Source: Nocardiopsis sp. NRRL B-16309
GTDB taxonomy: Bacteria; Actinomycetota; Actinomycetes; Streptosporangiales; Streptosporangiaceae
Direction: 5' to 3'
DNA length: 64,000 nucleotides
Assembly: GCF_001279585.1 (NCBI RefSeq)
Contig: NZ_LGEC01000114.1
Coordinates: forward strand, 384,420-448,419
Made by a program: the position numbers and the translations under genes. The notes beneath the pieces were generated by a model that was not told the origin of the DNA, searched no databases, and saw nothing but the letters and a program-made list of their open reading frames with translations. Within the stretch, counting starts at the first letter, position 1; each line of letters begins with the position of its first letter. Below are positions 16,487-23,870 of this stretch, in pieces.

Positions 16487-17500
16487 TCAGCCCACGGTAA
16501 GACCGGTGCCCGTCCCGCTCTGCTCCTCCACCAGCTTCCGCAGCTGTTCCGGGGTGAGCCAGTGCTTGCTGCGGTGAATCATCCTGTGGCAGTTCGAGCA
16601 CAGCAGCGCCAGGTCGGCCACGCGCGTCTCGCTCTCACCGACGTGGTGCAGGGGAACGACGTGGTGGCACTCGATGTACCCCGCACCGTGCGGACCGTAG
16701 AACCGCCCGAAGTCGAACGCGCACACCTCGCAAGCGATCGGCAGCCCCTTGCGGCGCACCTGGGCTAGCTTCGCCTTCTTGAGCTTCGGGTTGCGCTCAC
16801 GAACCTTGTGCGCCCGGAGGAGGAGACCTCCCTCCACCGCGCTGACCTCCTCGGTCTCTTCTGAGTCGTCAACCGGGAGCAGTTCCTCAAACTCCCCCGC
16901 CAGCGCTCGGATACGGGCCGCGGCCGCCATCATCCTCTCTGGCTTCTCCCAGAAGGCGAGAACGACCTCGGTGTCCAGCTTGCCGCCCTTGGTCTTCGCC
17001 CCCTCGTAGGCGGGACAGCGGGTGGCCAAGTCGGTGGTCTTGCGGGAGACGCTGTTGACCCCGCGGAACGCCTCGGACCTGACGTTCTGCGGGTGCAGGG
17101 GAAGCCCACGGAGGAAGGAGGACAGCTCGGCCACTCCTGGGTCTCCAGGACGGAGTTCCTTCCAACCGTTGCCCACCACCAGTGCGCAGGCAAGGATGAT
17201 CTCGTCCCGCTTCCACGGAGGATCACGAACGAACCGGACCTCGAAGCCCAGGTCACGGAGAAGGTGTCCGACGTGTTGGTCACCGCCGGAGAACTCAGAG
17301 GACTTCAGGGGACGGCCAGACACGAACTTGTGAGCGACTCCGGCGATCGCCTTGGAGTCATAGGTTCGGCCCTCGTACTCCAGTAAGTACGATCTGGCCT
17401 CCTTGAAGCCGTAGCGCCGAAGGAAGGCGTCCTTGCCAAGGGTGTCGTACTCCTGGATCGCTTGAAGGACAGCGGATCGGGTGATGTCAGACAGGCTCAT
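16487..17500 (-). CDS. HNH endonuclease, ScoMcrA-like (type IV restriction candidate)
   Basis: 337 residues from ATG 17500. The first 80 residues (AVLQAIQEYDTLGKDAFLRR, then YDSKAIAGVAH) resemble the N-terminal head domain of Streptomyces ScoMcrA, a type IV enzyme that cuts modified or phosphorothioated DNA. The middle (about 95-215) is an uncharacterised region with DEIILACALVVGNGW. The C-terminus is a clear HNH nuclease: CEVCAFDF, IECHHVVPLHHV, LLCSNCHRMIH, with paired cysteines for zinc. I see no typical SRA or sulfur-binding domain, so the DNA mark recognised is unknown. It is a defence gene carried by the element; no partner methylase is nearby. Confidence 0.85.
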   Translation of the reverse strand: MSLSDITRSAVLQAIQEYDTLGKDAFLRRYGFKEARSYLLEYEGRTYDSKAIAGVAHKFVSGRPLKSSEFSGGDQHVGHLLRDLGFEVRFVRDPPWKRDEIILACALVVGNGWKELRPGDPGVAELSSFLRGLPLHPQNVRSEAFRGVNSVSRKTTDLATRCPAYEGAKTKGGKLDTEVVLAFWEKPERMMAAAARIRALAGEFEELLPVDDSEETEEVSAVEGGLLLRAHKVRERNPKLKKAKLAQVRRKGLPIACEVCAFDFGRFYGPHGAGYIECHHVVPLHHVGESETRVADLALLCSNCHRMIHRSKHWLTPEQLRKLVEEQSGTGTGLTVG

Positions 17501-17851
17501 GCGAGAAGCGTAGGCAACCCTGCCGACATCCGAACGCCCGTCGCTCCACAGCGCTCGAGACCTCAAAGCAGGAAGCACGCCCGATGCAACCCTTCACCTA
17601 CAGGCGTGGAAGTGAATCAGGGGAGTCGCCTACCTGGGGTTCTCAGCCCGAACAGCCGGTGAACTGAGCCTTCGTCCACTCACCGGTTCTCGCCGTTTCC
17701 CGGCCCCGCCCAGTCCTGTGTGCGCTCTAGGAGGTGAGATGCTCTCGTGCTGTTGCATGTCCTGGAATTCTACAAGACACTTAGCTAGAATTTTTTGGAT
17801 AGGATCTGTGCCCAAAAATAATCCAGAATATTTACTTGGGAGTGATGATTC
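17501..17851. other. Intergenic region with abrupt drop in G+C
   Basis: The first 240 bases are ordinary high-GC sequence without a gene. From about 17740 the composition becomes AT-rich, with AATTCTA (17766-17772) and TAGAATT (17786-17792) as an inverted repeat followed by a T-run to 17796. It could be a terminator or part of the promoter of the next gene. Confidence 0.45.
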
Positions 17852-18463
17852 ATGGAGCCAGCCGTGGCCACTGCCCTGATTGCAGGCTTGGCGTCCCTTT
17901 TTGGCGGGATACTGGGGGCTACATCAACAATCCTCATCGAGTCCATAAGGTTGCGTGGACAAAGGAAGTTGGAAAGCGAAGCGAGGAAGATCCAAGAAAA
18001 AGAAAAGATTGATGACATGATTTCGGTGCGCCTGTCGAAGCTTCATTCTCTGTGCTTCGCCTTCATTGAAAAAATATACAGACTCTCAGCGGAGTCAAAA
18101 AGTGGTAGCGCACACAGGGCTAGCGTTGCACTAGATGATGCCAGGGCTGCCTATTTTTCTGCGCTGACGGCTGCCGAGGAGCTGCGCGGCGCTAGCTCAA
18201 GCGGGGCTCTGCGCAGGGCAATTGAGCGACTGGTTGTGCAATTGGATCTAATGGGCAAAGCTATGATTTCTGGAGAGCTGGAGATCGAAGATTCGGAAAG
18301 GAGTTTGAGGATGTCACTCGTGGCTTGCACACTATCATTTAATCCAACGATCAAGAGGAGCGAGGAGGAAGAGGCGTACGGTCGCTCGCTCATGCATCTA
18401 AAGGAAACGCGCGAAGGGATAGCAAGACAGGCGTCCGAAGAGAGGAGTGGGCGCGCAGATTAG
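17852..18463 (+). CDS. AT-rich gene for membrane-anchored helical protein
   Basis: 203 residues. Residues 5-30 (VATALIAGLASLFGGILGAT) form one membrane span. Residues 35-60 are charged and probably coiled coil (QRKLESEARKIQEKEKIDDM). The rest is helical with no known motif. Codons such as ATA, AAA and TTT, rare elsewhere in the window, are common, so it came from a lower-GC source. The ATG is preceded by GGGAGTGATGATTC, a plausible ribosome site. Function unknown. Its place beside an HNH nuclease suggests defence or element maintenance, but this is only inference. Confidence 0.7.
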   Translation: MEPAVATALIAGLASLFGGILGATSTILIESIRLRGQRKLESEARKIQEKEKIDDMISVRLSKLHSLCFAFIEKIYRLSAESKSGSAHRASVALDDARAAYFSALTAAEELRGASSSGALRRAIERLVVQLDLMGKAMISGELEIEDSERSLRMSLVACTLSFNPTIKRSEEEEAYGRSLMHLKETREGIARQASEERSGRAD

Positions 18464-19332
18464 AATTTCGCTGATCGTCTAATTTCCTTGCTCTGCTTGT
18501 AGTTCTCCGATCCCGGCCCCGGCCTGATTCGTCTGGAATCCCGCTCTCGGTCCTGCTTCCGGTGATCGGTTCATGCCCCCTTGGCTGGTCCTGGACTGTC
18601 GTAGCCCCTGGTTCGCTTCTCTCTTGTGAACGAACGCAGTGCCCGCTCCTCTTGGGCTCGGCGGGGCGCGCTGGGGGCGCGCCGCGCGGAACGCTGGCGG
18701 CTGGCGCCCCTGGGCACGCCTACCGCCGGACACCCGTCCGGGTGTCCCGCAACTGCGCCTGTGCGCACTCCTGCTTGTCCGCGTACTCCAACACGCTCGC
18801 GCCCACTCCTCTCCGAGGAAACCCCTCCCGGGTCGCGATACCCCCGCACCACCCCGGCCCCGGCCTGCCCCGCGCCCCTTCCCTGCGCACACCCGCCGCC
18901 CCGACACCACCGATCGCCCCCAACCCCCGCAGCTTCCCGGGTACCGGCCGAATCCCCTTGGTTCGTCTGTCCGCGCCTCCCCTTCTTTCACCCCTCCTCC
19001 CCGCCTCTGAACCTGCCGCTGAGGTGGGGAGCAGACTTTGGGCGGTGTCCTGTCCGGGGTGGGCTGAGCCATCGCCAGGGGGCCATTACGCTTGCTCCGC
19101 CAATGGTGAGGGGGCTTGCCCCCTCACCCCGTCTTCACCCCTCCGGCCCCCTGGCGGTGGTTCAGGAGGGACCCGCTCCGGAGAGGTGCCTAAAGTCTGA
19201 GCACCACCGACCCCACCAGGACCTTCCCGCACCGCAGGTGCGGGCTTGAAGACGTAAGGAAACTTCTCATCACCGCGCCTCCGGGCATGAAGAAACCCGG
19301 AAGACTCGAAGGTCCTCCGGGCTCCCCTTGGC
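18464..19332. other. Gene-free 870-base stretch with palindromes
   Basis: No frame here has a ribosome site and natural composition. Two perfect inverted repeats stand out: GGACACCCGtcCGGGTGTCC (18728-18747) and CCCGCACCgcaGGTGCGGG (19226-19244). The second may be a terminator. The stretch may be decayed coding sequence or the remains of an origin or transfer locus from the older element. Confidence 0.5.
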
Positions 19333-19761
19333 TCACACCAGGTTCGTACCGTCATGGCATCGGATGAATGGACCGTCATCCCGCAGAGCGTCCAAGACAC
19401 GAATCAGCCTCGCTTCCGGCATTCGTTCACGAGCCTCCTCGACGCTGATCCAACGAGCGATCCTCGCCTCATCCGAAGACTGAGGTTCTCCGGATTCGAC
19501 CGTGCACGCGATGGCCATGCTGACCACGCCGAGTGGCATGTTCTTGTAGACCCCGATGAGGTGTCCCGGCTTCACCTTCACCCCGGTCTCCTCGAAGACC
19601 TCGCGCACGACACCATCCCGCGGGTCCTCGTGGAGCTCCAACACGCCCCCCCCCCGCGGAACCCAACGGCCGTCGTCGTCACGCTGGATCGCGAGAACCT
19701 GACCGCTGTCGTTGAAGACCACGTCCGTCACGCTGACGGAGTGACGGGGCTCAGTGCTCAT
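19333..19761 (-). CDS. Nudix hydrolase, Pif-like candidate
   Basis: 142 residues with a perfect Nudix box: GVLELHEDPRDG followed by VVREVFEETGV, matching G-x5-E-x7-RE-U-x-EE-x-G-U, which binds metal and hydrolyses nucleoside-diphosphate derivatives. The start ATG 19761 lies inside the upstream GntR gene (11-base overlap), so the two are co-translated. In the pSAM2 element the immunity factor Pif carries a Nudix motif and blocks redundant transfer. That precedent and the GntR partner suggest the same role, but ordinary nucleotide clean-up cannot be excluded. Confidence 0.85.
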   Translation of the reverse strand: MSTEPRHSVSVTDVVFNDSGQVLAIQRDDDGRWVPRGGGVLELHEDPRDGVVREVFEETGVKVKPGHLIGVYKNMPLGVVSMAIACTVESGEPQSSDEARIARWISVEEARERMPEARLIRVLDALRDDGPFIRCHDGTNLV

Positions 19762-20494
19762 CCTGGTTCTCCTCCCACTCGTACACGAGAGACCAAGCGT
19801 AGGCATCCAGAACGTTCACGGTCGCCTCGACCAACGTTCCTTCCGCATCGATCGCGGTTCGCGTCACCACGATGACCGGAAGCCCTCCATCGACGCCAAG
19901 GAAATCCGCTTCCTCCTGAAGGGGTCGGCGAATCGTGATCTCCTCGCTGAACCGAACCGGCCTGTGGCCTCGCTCCGCAAGTCGCCCGTACATCTGCGTG
20001 GGGCCGACGTCCGGGAACGCGATGTCGATGCTCCCCGCGACGGTCATGGGGATGTGGGAGGTCGCAAACTGCACCGGACGGCCAGACGCACTCATGTGAC
20101 GCTGACGAACGAGGACCTGGTCCCCTTCCGTCAACCCGAGGTGCGCTGTGATCTCGGCTGATGTTGGCTCTACCTCGCACTTCACGAGACTCGCACTCGG
20201 CTCCAGCCCGAGCTTCTCCATCTCCTGGGCGAAGGTGCTGCCTGCGCTCTTGCCCCGATCGAACGGGATTCGCCGGACACGCTGGGCTCGTCTCCACGAG
20301 CTGACGAACGTTCCCTTGCCCTGACGTCCATAGATGTCGCCAGACGTCTTGAGCGCCTGGATCGCGCTCTTGATGACGGTGGAAGAGACCCCGTACTCAG
20401 TGGCGATCTCCGCGAAGGAGGGCAGCTTGTCCCCCGGCGTCAGCTCTCCGCGCTGGATCTTCGCGCGGAGCCGCATGGGGCACGCCTCGATCAC
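19751..20494 (-). CDS. GntR/HutC-family regulator, 5'-truncated (KorSA-like candidate)
   Basis: 247 residues as read from GTG 20494. The winged-helix part (LRAKIQRGELTPGDKLPSFA, then YGVSSTVIKSAIQAL and GRQGKGTFVS) and the C-terminal UTRA ligand domain are present. The normal first 10-15 residues of a GntR domain are missing. They are replaced by MIEACP, which is the antisense of an integrase tail on the plus strand. A deletion has therefore joined the two genes near 20465-20474. GAAGG five bases before the GTG may give chance translation. The protein may bind DNA poorly. It overlaps the Nudix gene, as an operon. Confidence 0.8.
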   Translation of the reverse strand: MIEACPMRLRAKIQRGELTPGDKLPSFAEIATEYGVSSTVIKSAIQALKTSGDIYGRQGKGTFVSSWRRAQRVRRIPFDRGKSAGSTFAQEMEKLGLEPSASLVKCEVEPTSAEITAHLGLTEGDQVLVRQRHMSASGRPVQFATSHIPMTVAGSIDIAFPDVGPTQMYGRLAERGHRPVRFSEEITIRRPLQEEADFLGVDGGLPVIVVTRTAIDAEGTLVEATVNVLDAYAWSLVYEWEENQDEH

Positions 20495-20585
20495 GAAGAC
20501 CTTCGATACCTACGGGCACCTGTTCCCGGAGCACGAGGAACTGGGACGCGGAGCGATCGGCCTGCTGCTGCACTCCGCACGCTGA
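20472..20585 (+). pseudogene. Integrase C-terminal remnant 2
   Basis: Thirty-seven codons plus stop, starting RMGHASITKTFDTYGHLFPE and ending LLHSAR. They match the end of the intact integrase (RMGHASITETFDTYGHLLPD), including the catalytic tyrosine. The 5' side stops at the junction with the gntR gene, whose first codons are read from the other strand of this same DNA. It marks the right end of the decayed element, 67 bases before att copy 2. Confidence 0.9.
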
Positions 20586-20651
20586 ACGGCCGGAGCAGAC
20601 GAGGAGCGAACACGGCCGACTCTCGCTCGCTGCACCGCAGGTCACAGGGGT

Positions 20652-20683
20652 GTGAGGGGAGGGAGTCGGCCGGTAAGCCGGAT
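20652..20683. repeat. att site 2: junction between the two elements
   Basis: 32 bases identical to 36378-36409. It is the shared boundary of the decayed element (left) and the intact element (right). Similarity to rnpB stops right after this point, as expected for an att core. Confidence 0.9.
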
Positions 20684-20942
20684 AACGACGGTACACCCTC
20701 TCCCACCTGCGCAGATACCAACCGCATAGCGGTTGACCTGCGCTTTCGCATTCCTGCTTAGACCCGGCTTGACCGGGCAAGTCTGGGGTTCATCCGGGAT
20801 GGTTCCGGGACGGGCGTGACGGCCGACCGCTCCTCTCGGAAGGCGCGCGGCCGATGCCCGACCACTCCCCCACACCTGACACAGAACGGCCCCGGTTCGG
20901 TGGTGCGTCCACCGGCCGGGGCCGTTGTGCTCTGTGGGGGTT
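20684..20942. other. Left end of the intact element, no gene
   Basis: There is no supported gene between att copy 2 and the repressor gene. CCCGG/CCGGG form a short stem near 20765, and the main feature is the terminator at 20886-20925. This end may hold integrase arm sites. Confidence 0.4.
20886..20925 (-). terminator. Terminator of the RHH repressor gene
   Basis: ACGGCCCCGG pairs perfectly with CCGGGGCCGT across a 20-base loop. It lies just after the stop of the minus-strand repressor gene and insulates the element from the left junction. Confidence 0.7.
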
Positions 20943-21125
20943 CTACTTCTCTGCGGGCTCAGGCCGCTCGGGCATCTTCGCGCCGGCCTCTCCGACGTAC
21001 CAGCGGGCGAACGACCGGATGACCTTGGACCGGTCTAGCTCCCGGTCCACCCTCTTGGCCGCTCTGTCGAGTTCTTCCCAGAGCTCGTCGGACATCACGA
21101 TGCGTCGGGCTTTCGTGGGTGCCAT
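20943..21125 (-). CDS. Ribbon-helix-helix DNA-binding protein
   Basis: 60 residues. ARRIVMSDELWEELDRAAKR gives the beta strand and first helix of an Arc/CopG fold, and the second helix is around DRSKVIRSFARWYV. AGGAAGG lies a few bases before ATG 21125. It is divergent from the long rightward operon, and the intervening promoter carries two CTATGnnCATAG palindromes, so it is the likely repressor of transfer genes and of itself. It is also possible that it is the antitoxin half of a pair, but no toxin lies next to it. Confidence 0.8.
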   Translation of the reverse strand: MAPTKARRIVMSDELWEELDRAAKRVDRELDRSKVIRSFARWYVGEAGAKMPERPEPAEK

Positions 21126-21181
21126 GGCATGGCCTTCCTATGGGTGCTGTGTGCGCTCAGAAAGATCATCGCATATGCCTC

Positions 21182-21219
21182 TTGCCTATGTACATAGCAT
21201 GTGTCTACTATGGCCATAG
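21182..21219 (+). promoter_or_regulatory. Promoter with twin operators before the transfer operon
   Basis: TTGCCT (21182-21187), an 18-base spacer and TACTAT (21206-21211) form a good promoter. Two perfect 12-base palindromes, CTATGTACATAG (21186-21197) and CTATGGCCATAG (21208-21219), cover the -35 and -10. Their centres are 22 bases apart, two helical turns, so two repressor dimers could bind the same face. Confidence 0.75.
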
Positions 21220-21252
21220 GCAGTCAAGCACAGCCCCGGAAGGAACCCCCGA

Positions 21253-21711
21253 ATGAAGCTCTTCGCCCAGGTCACCCGCATCGTCCGCGACGTCGCCCAA
21301 GCCCCGCAGGTCGCCCGACAGCTCCGACAGCTCCGCACCGAGCAGGCCACCCCGCCGGCCCCCGCTCGCAAGGTGGTCGAGGTCGAGGTGGACCCGAACA
21401 ACGTCCCGGACGTCGCCGACATCGAGGCCGCGGCTCGCAAGTTCGAGCAGGCCCGCACCGAGGCGAACGCCGCCGCCCGCCTCAAGCGTCAGGCAGACCG
21501 CATCCTCAAGCGCACCCCGTCCGGTGTCCACGGGACGGTAACCGTCGAGCGGGTCGAGTCGTCCCGCCAGACCGCTGACCTCGACACCATCCGCGCGCTG
21601 TTCGCCGCTCACGGTCTCGGTGACGTCCCGATGAAGACGTGTGCCCCCTCGATCGTCGTCACGCTCGCAGACGAGCGGGCCGACGCCCCCGCCTTCCTCG
21701 TCGCCGCCTGA
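21253..21711 (+). CDS. Hypothetical protein, first gene of the transfer operon
   Basis: 152 residues, start MKLFAQVTRIVRDVAQAPQV. Residues 55-95 are an Ala/Glu/Arg-rich helix that may be a coiled coil. The C-terminal half (TVTVERVESSRQTADLDTIR) looks like a small alpha-beta domain. No family recognised. GGAAGGAA precedes the ATG. As the first gene behind the operator-controlled promoter it may serve transfer or its control. Confidence 0.75.
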   Translation: MKLFAQVTRIVRDVAQAPQVARQLRQLRTEQATPPAPARKVVEVEVDPNNVPDVADIEAAARKFEQARTEANAAARLKRQADRILKRTPSGVHGTVTVERVESSRQTADLDTIRALFAAHGLGDVPMKTCAPSIVVTLADERADAPAFLVAA

Positions 21712-21853
21712 CGCCCTCGTGAGCCGCTACCGGGCGCCCGCCGCCTGACCCGCCTGCGGCCGTCAACGCGACGGACGCAAACCTGACCGGCGACCCGCCC
21801 CCGCCGTACAGCCACCGCAGTACCCAGCAACACCCGCAGCACTGGAGGGGAAC

Positions 21854-22246
21854 ATGACCGCGATCATCGACACCGAGCCCACCACCGCGCCGGCCACCGT
21901 CAACTGGCTGACCATCACCAACGACCACGGCACCCACACCGTCGCGTTCCTCGGGGCCGTCAACGGCATCGCCGTGATGTTGAGCTTCGAGCCCGACACC
22001 AACCCGCGCATGCTCGGTTCGTTCGGTGTCGTCCGCGACCTCAACTGTGGCCGCTTGGTCATGATCGCCGGAGTCGACCACCGAGACGTCGACCCGGACG
22101 TGATGCGCGCCGTGGCCGCCCGCAACCAGGCGAACTACCTCACCGCCGCTGAGGTGGAGATGGGTGCGCGCGGCATGTACTGCCCCACCTGCGGGACCGT
22201 CCTGGACTCGGGCGTGTGCGAGTACGCCGACGTCCACCTCTTCTGA
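21854..22246 (+). CDS. Hypothetical protein with partial zinc-ribbon end
   Basis: 130 residues. The body (NWLTITNDHGTHTVAFLGAV) is beta-rich. The end MYCPTCGTVLDSGVCEYADVH holds a CxxC pair and one more cysteine, so a small metal site is possible. GGAGGGGAAC precedes the ATG. Unknown function; genes of this kind are common accessory genes in actinobacterial plasmids. Confidence 0.75.
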   Translation: MTAIIDTEPTTAPATVNWLTITNDHGTHTVAFLGAVNGIAVMLSFEPDTNPRMLGSFGVVRDLNCGRLVMIAGVDHRDVDPDVMRAVAARNQANYLTAAEVEMGARGMYCPTCGTVLDSGVCEYADVHLF

Positions 22247-22323
22247 CAAGCCCTCGGGCAACCGTGGCGACATGACCACGGTTACCCACCCCCGACCCGC
22301 ACACCCACACGGAAGGAACCCGA

Positions 22324-22578
22324 ATGGCAACCACCAGCGCCCACGTCCGCGGCCTCACCCCCGACGACATCAGCGTCCTGCGCGACTACCCGGACGACAC
22401 GGCGCCGTTCCTGCTCAACGTCGCGGACGTGTTGATCGACGTCCGCCCCGGCTCCTTCAACCCCGACACGGCGGTTCTCATCGCCGCGTTGGAGCGCCTG
22501 GCCGAACTCGCCCTTGAGGTCGCGTCGGAGATCCGCACCGGCCAGCCCACCACCGACACCCGCACCAACAACTCCTGA
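22324..22578 (+). CDS. Hypothetical protein, 84 residues
   Basis: Starts MATTSAHVRGLTPDDISVLR and carries a helical middle (TAVLIAALERLAELALEVAS). It has a good ribosome site (GGAAGGAA), is acidic and has no membrane span. No family recognised. It lies in the rightward operon, 11 bases before the next gene. Confidence 0.7.
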   Translation: MATTSAHVRGLTPDDISVLRDYPDDTAPFLLNVADVLIDVRPGSFNPDTAVLIAALERLAELALEVASEIRTGQPTTDTRTNNS

Positions 22579-22589
22579 GGAGGCACCCC

Positions 22590-23102
22590 ATGCGCTACCC
22601 GAAGCCTTACGCCCGCATCGTCCGCTTCAAGCGGGTCGGTCTGCACACCGACGTCCCCGACCTCGTCGCCCAGGTCCGCACCCACGACGACGGCCGCGGC
22701 CCCTACATCACCCGTGACCTTCACATGCTGATCGGCGACCACGTCCGCCCGCTCCTCGCCCACGACGGCGACGTGACCGTGGACGCCCACCCCGACCGGC
22801 CGCACGGGTTCGTGTACGGCCGCGGCCTGACCGGCAAGGGTCCGGTGCTCGCCGAGTTCTCGGTGCACCTGGACACGGAGGAGCTGCCGCAGCGCGGTGT
22901 GGACCACGACGAGGTGCGCGACATCGCCCGCATGATCCTGCCCGCCACCAGGCAGGGCGTGACGATCCGGGCGTGCCGTACCGGGGCCGTGGTGCGCGTT
23001 GACGGCGGCTTCACCGAGCGGGTCCGTGACGTCCTGATCGGCGCCGGATACACCGCCCACATCGTCGACAACGTCGTGCTCGTCGCCGTCCCCGAGTCCT
23101 AA
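22590..23102 (+). CDS. Hypothetical protein, 170 residues
   Basis: Starts MRYPKPYARIVRFKRVGLHT; mostly beta strands by eye, with a repeated alpha-beta end (VTIRACRTGAVVRVDGGFTE). Strong site GAGGAGGC before the ATG. No known motif. It is part of the rightward operon between small plasmid-type genes. Possibly a structural or regulatory accessory of transfer, but nothing in the sequence shows it. Confidence 0.72.
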   Translation: MRYPKPYARIVRFKRVGLHTDVPDLVAQVRTHDDGRGPYITRDLHMLIGDHVRPLLAHDGDVTVDAHPDRPHGFVYGRGLTGKGPVLAEFSVHLDTEELPQRGVDHDEVRDIARMILPATRQGVTIRACRTGAVVRVDGGFTERVRDVLIGAGYTAHIVDNVVLVAVPES

Positions 23103-23138
23103 CCACCCAACCGCAGCACCAACGAGAAGGAGCACCCG

Positions 23139-23300
23139 ATGGACAAGAAGACCGCTGAGAAGAACTTGCAGGCCGCCCGCGAGCGTCTGGCGAAGAACTC
23201 CGACCGCACCGAGACCGACGCCTACCTGAAGGCAAACCGCGCCGTGGTCGACGCGGAAAAGGACGCGAAGAGCGCCGGCGTCCCGTGGTGGAAGCGGTAG
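23139..23300 (+). CDS. Small charged protein, 53 residues
   Basis: MDKKTAEKNLQAARERLAKN opens a Lys/Glu/Ala-rich helix that ends SAGVPWWKR. AGAAGGAG sits before the ATG with good spacing. It is highly charged, with no membrane span; perhaps a short coiled coil. It is followed by two hairpins, so it may be the last gene of the first part of the operon. Confidence 0.65.
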   Translation: MDKKTAEKNLQAARERLAKNSDRTETDAYLKANRAVVDAEKDAKSAGVPWWKR

Positions 23301-23312
23301 CGGAACAGCAGC

Positions 23313-23405
23313 GGGGTCCCACCTGACCGGCAAGTCCGGCGGGACCCCTTCACCCCACATCCGGCGGTCCCGGGCTCGACGTACCAAAGCCCGCCCGGGA
23401 CCGCC
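23313..23405 (+). terminator. Two consecutive hairpins inside the transfer operon
   Basis: GGGGTCCC (23313-23320) pairs with GGGACCCC (23341-23348). GGCGGTCCCGGGC (23363-23375) pairs with GCCCGCCCGGGACCGCC (23389-23405) with one bulged part. They lie between genes, so transcription of the Spd/Tra genes may be partly attenuated here. Confidence 0.6.
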
Positions 23406-23430
23406 CTCACACGAAGGGATCACCTCAATC

Positions 23431-23676
23431 ATGAGGCACAAGCAGATCAACGCGTTCCTCGCGGTCCTGGTCGCACTTCTGGCCGCTGGTATCGCCATCG
23501 ACGAGGGCACCAACCCGCTTCTCCTCGCGATCTTCGCCGCTGCCTGCGGATTCACGGCCCTGGTCGCCGCGGACAGCTACCGGAAGAACCGGTCCAAGAT
23601 CCGTCGCCGCATCACCCGTCTCACCGCGCCGACCGTGGCCGGACGCCGGTCCCGCCGGAAGGGAGCGCGCAAGTGA
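23431..23676 (+). CDS. Small membrane protein, Spd-like
   Basis: 81 residues with two hydrophobic segments (about 8-24 and 30-48) and a very basic tail (RKNRSKIRRRITRL, ending RRKGARK). Small membrane proteins of this build, in a coupled row before a TraB/FtsK gene, are typical of spread (Spd) genes that move plasmids along mycelium. It overlaps the next gene as GTGA. Confidence 0.7.
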   Translation: MRHKQINAFLAVLVALLAAGIAIDEGTNPLLLAIFAAACGFTALVAADSYRKNRSKIRRRITRLTAPTVAGRRSRRKGARK

Positions 23677-23870
23677 GCTCCGCTGACCTGATCCGCCGCC
23701 ACGGGTTCGCCGTGGTCCTGGTGGTGCTCCTCGTCGGCCTCTCCATTGCGCTCCTGAGGGTGGTCGCCCTGCCGCTGGCCGGTGTCGCCGTGCTCCTCGA
23801 TGGCGCCGCGAACAAGGCCGCGACGTCCCAGTTCCTCACCGACCTCGCCGACGAAGGGGGCACCCGATGA
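23673..23870 (+). CDS. Small membrane protein, Spd-like
   Basis: 65 residues, GTG start overlapping the upstream stop. RHGFAVVLVVLLVGLSIALL is a membrane span, and a second, weaker one follows (VVALPLAGVAVLL). The last codons overlap the next gene as ATGA. The tight overlaps on both sides show coordinated synthesis with the 423-residue membrane protein. Role inferred from position only. Confidence 0.7.
   Translation: MSSADLIRRHGFAVVLVVLLVGLSIALLRVVALPLAGVAVLLDGAANKAATSQFLTDLADEGGTR

Larger units (their letters stand above)
16311..20683. mobile_element. Decayed integrative element in rnpB (inner element)
   Basis: Bounded by rnpB repeats at 16311 and 20652. It keeps an HNH nuclease gene, an AT-rich membrane protein gene, a Nudix gene, a 5'-truncated GntR gene and a 37-codon integrase tail. 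Transfer, replication and excision genes are missing. A GntR regulator beside a Nudix protein recalls korSA and pif of the pSAM2 element, so this is probably the relic of a pSAM2-like element. Confidence 0.75.

Noticed and set aside
18479..19249. Several 90-210 codon frames in the gene-free stretch
   Set aside because: They are Pro/Arg/Ser-rich, overlap one another on both strands and lack ribosome sites.
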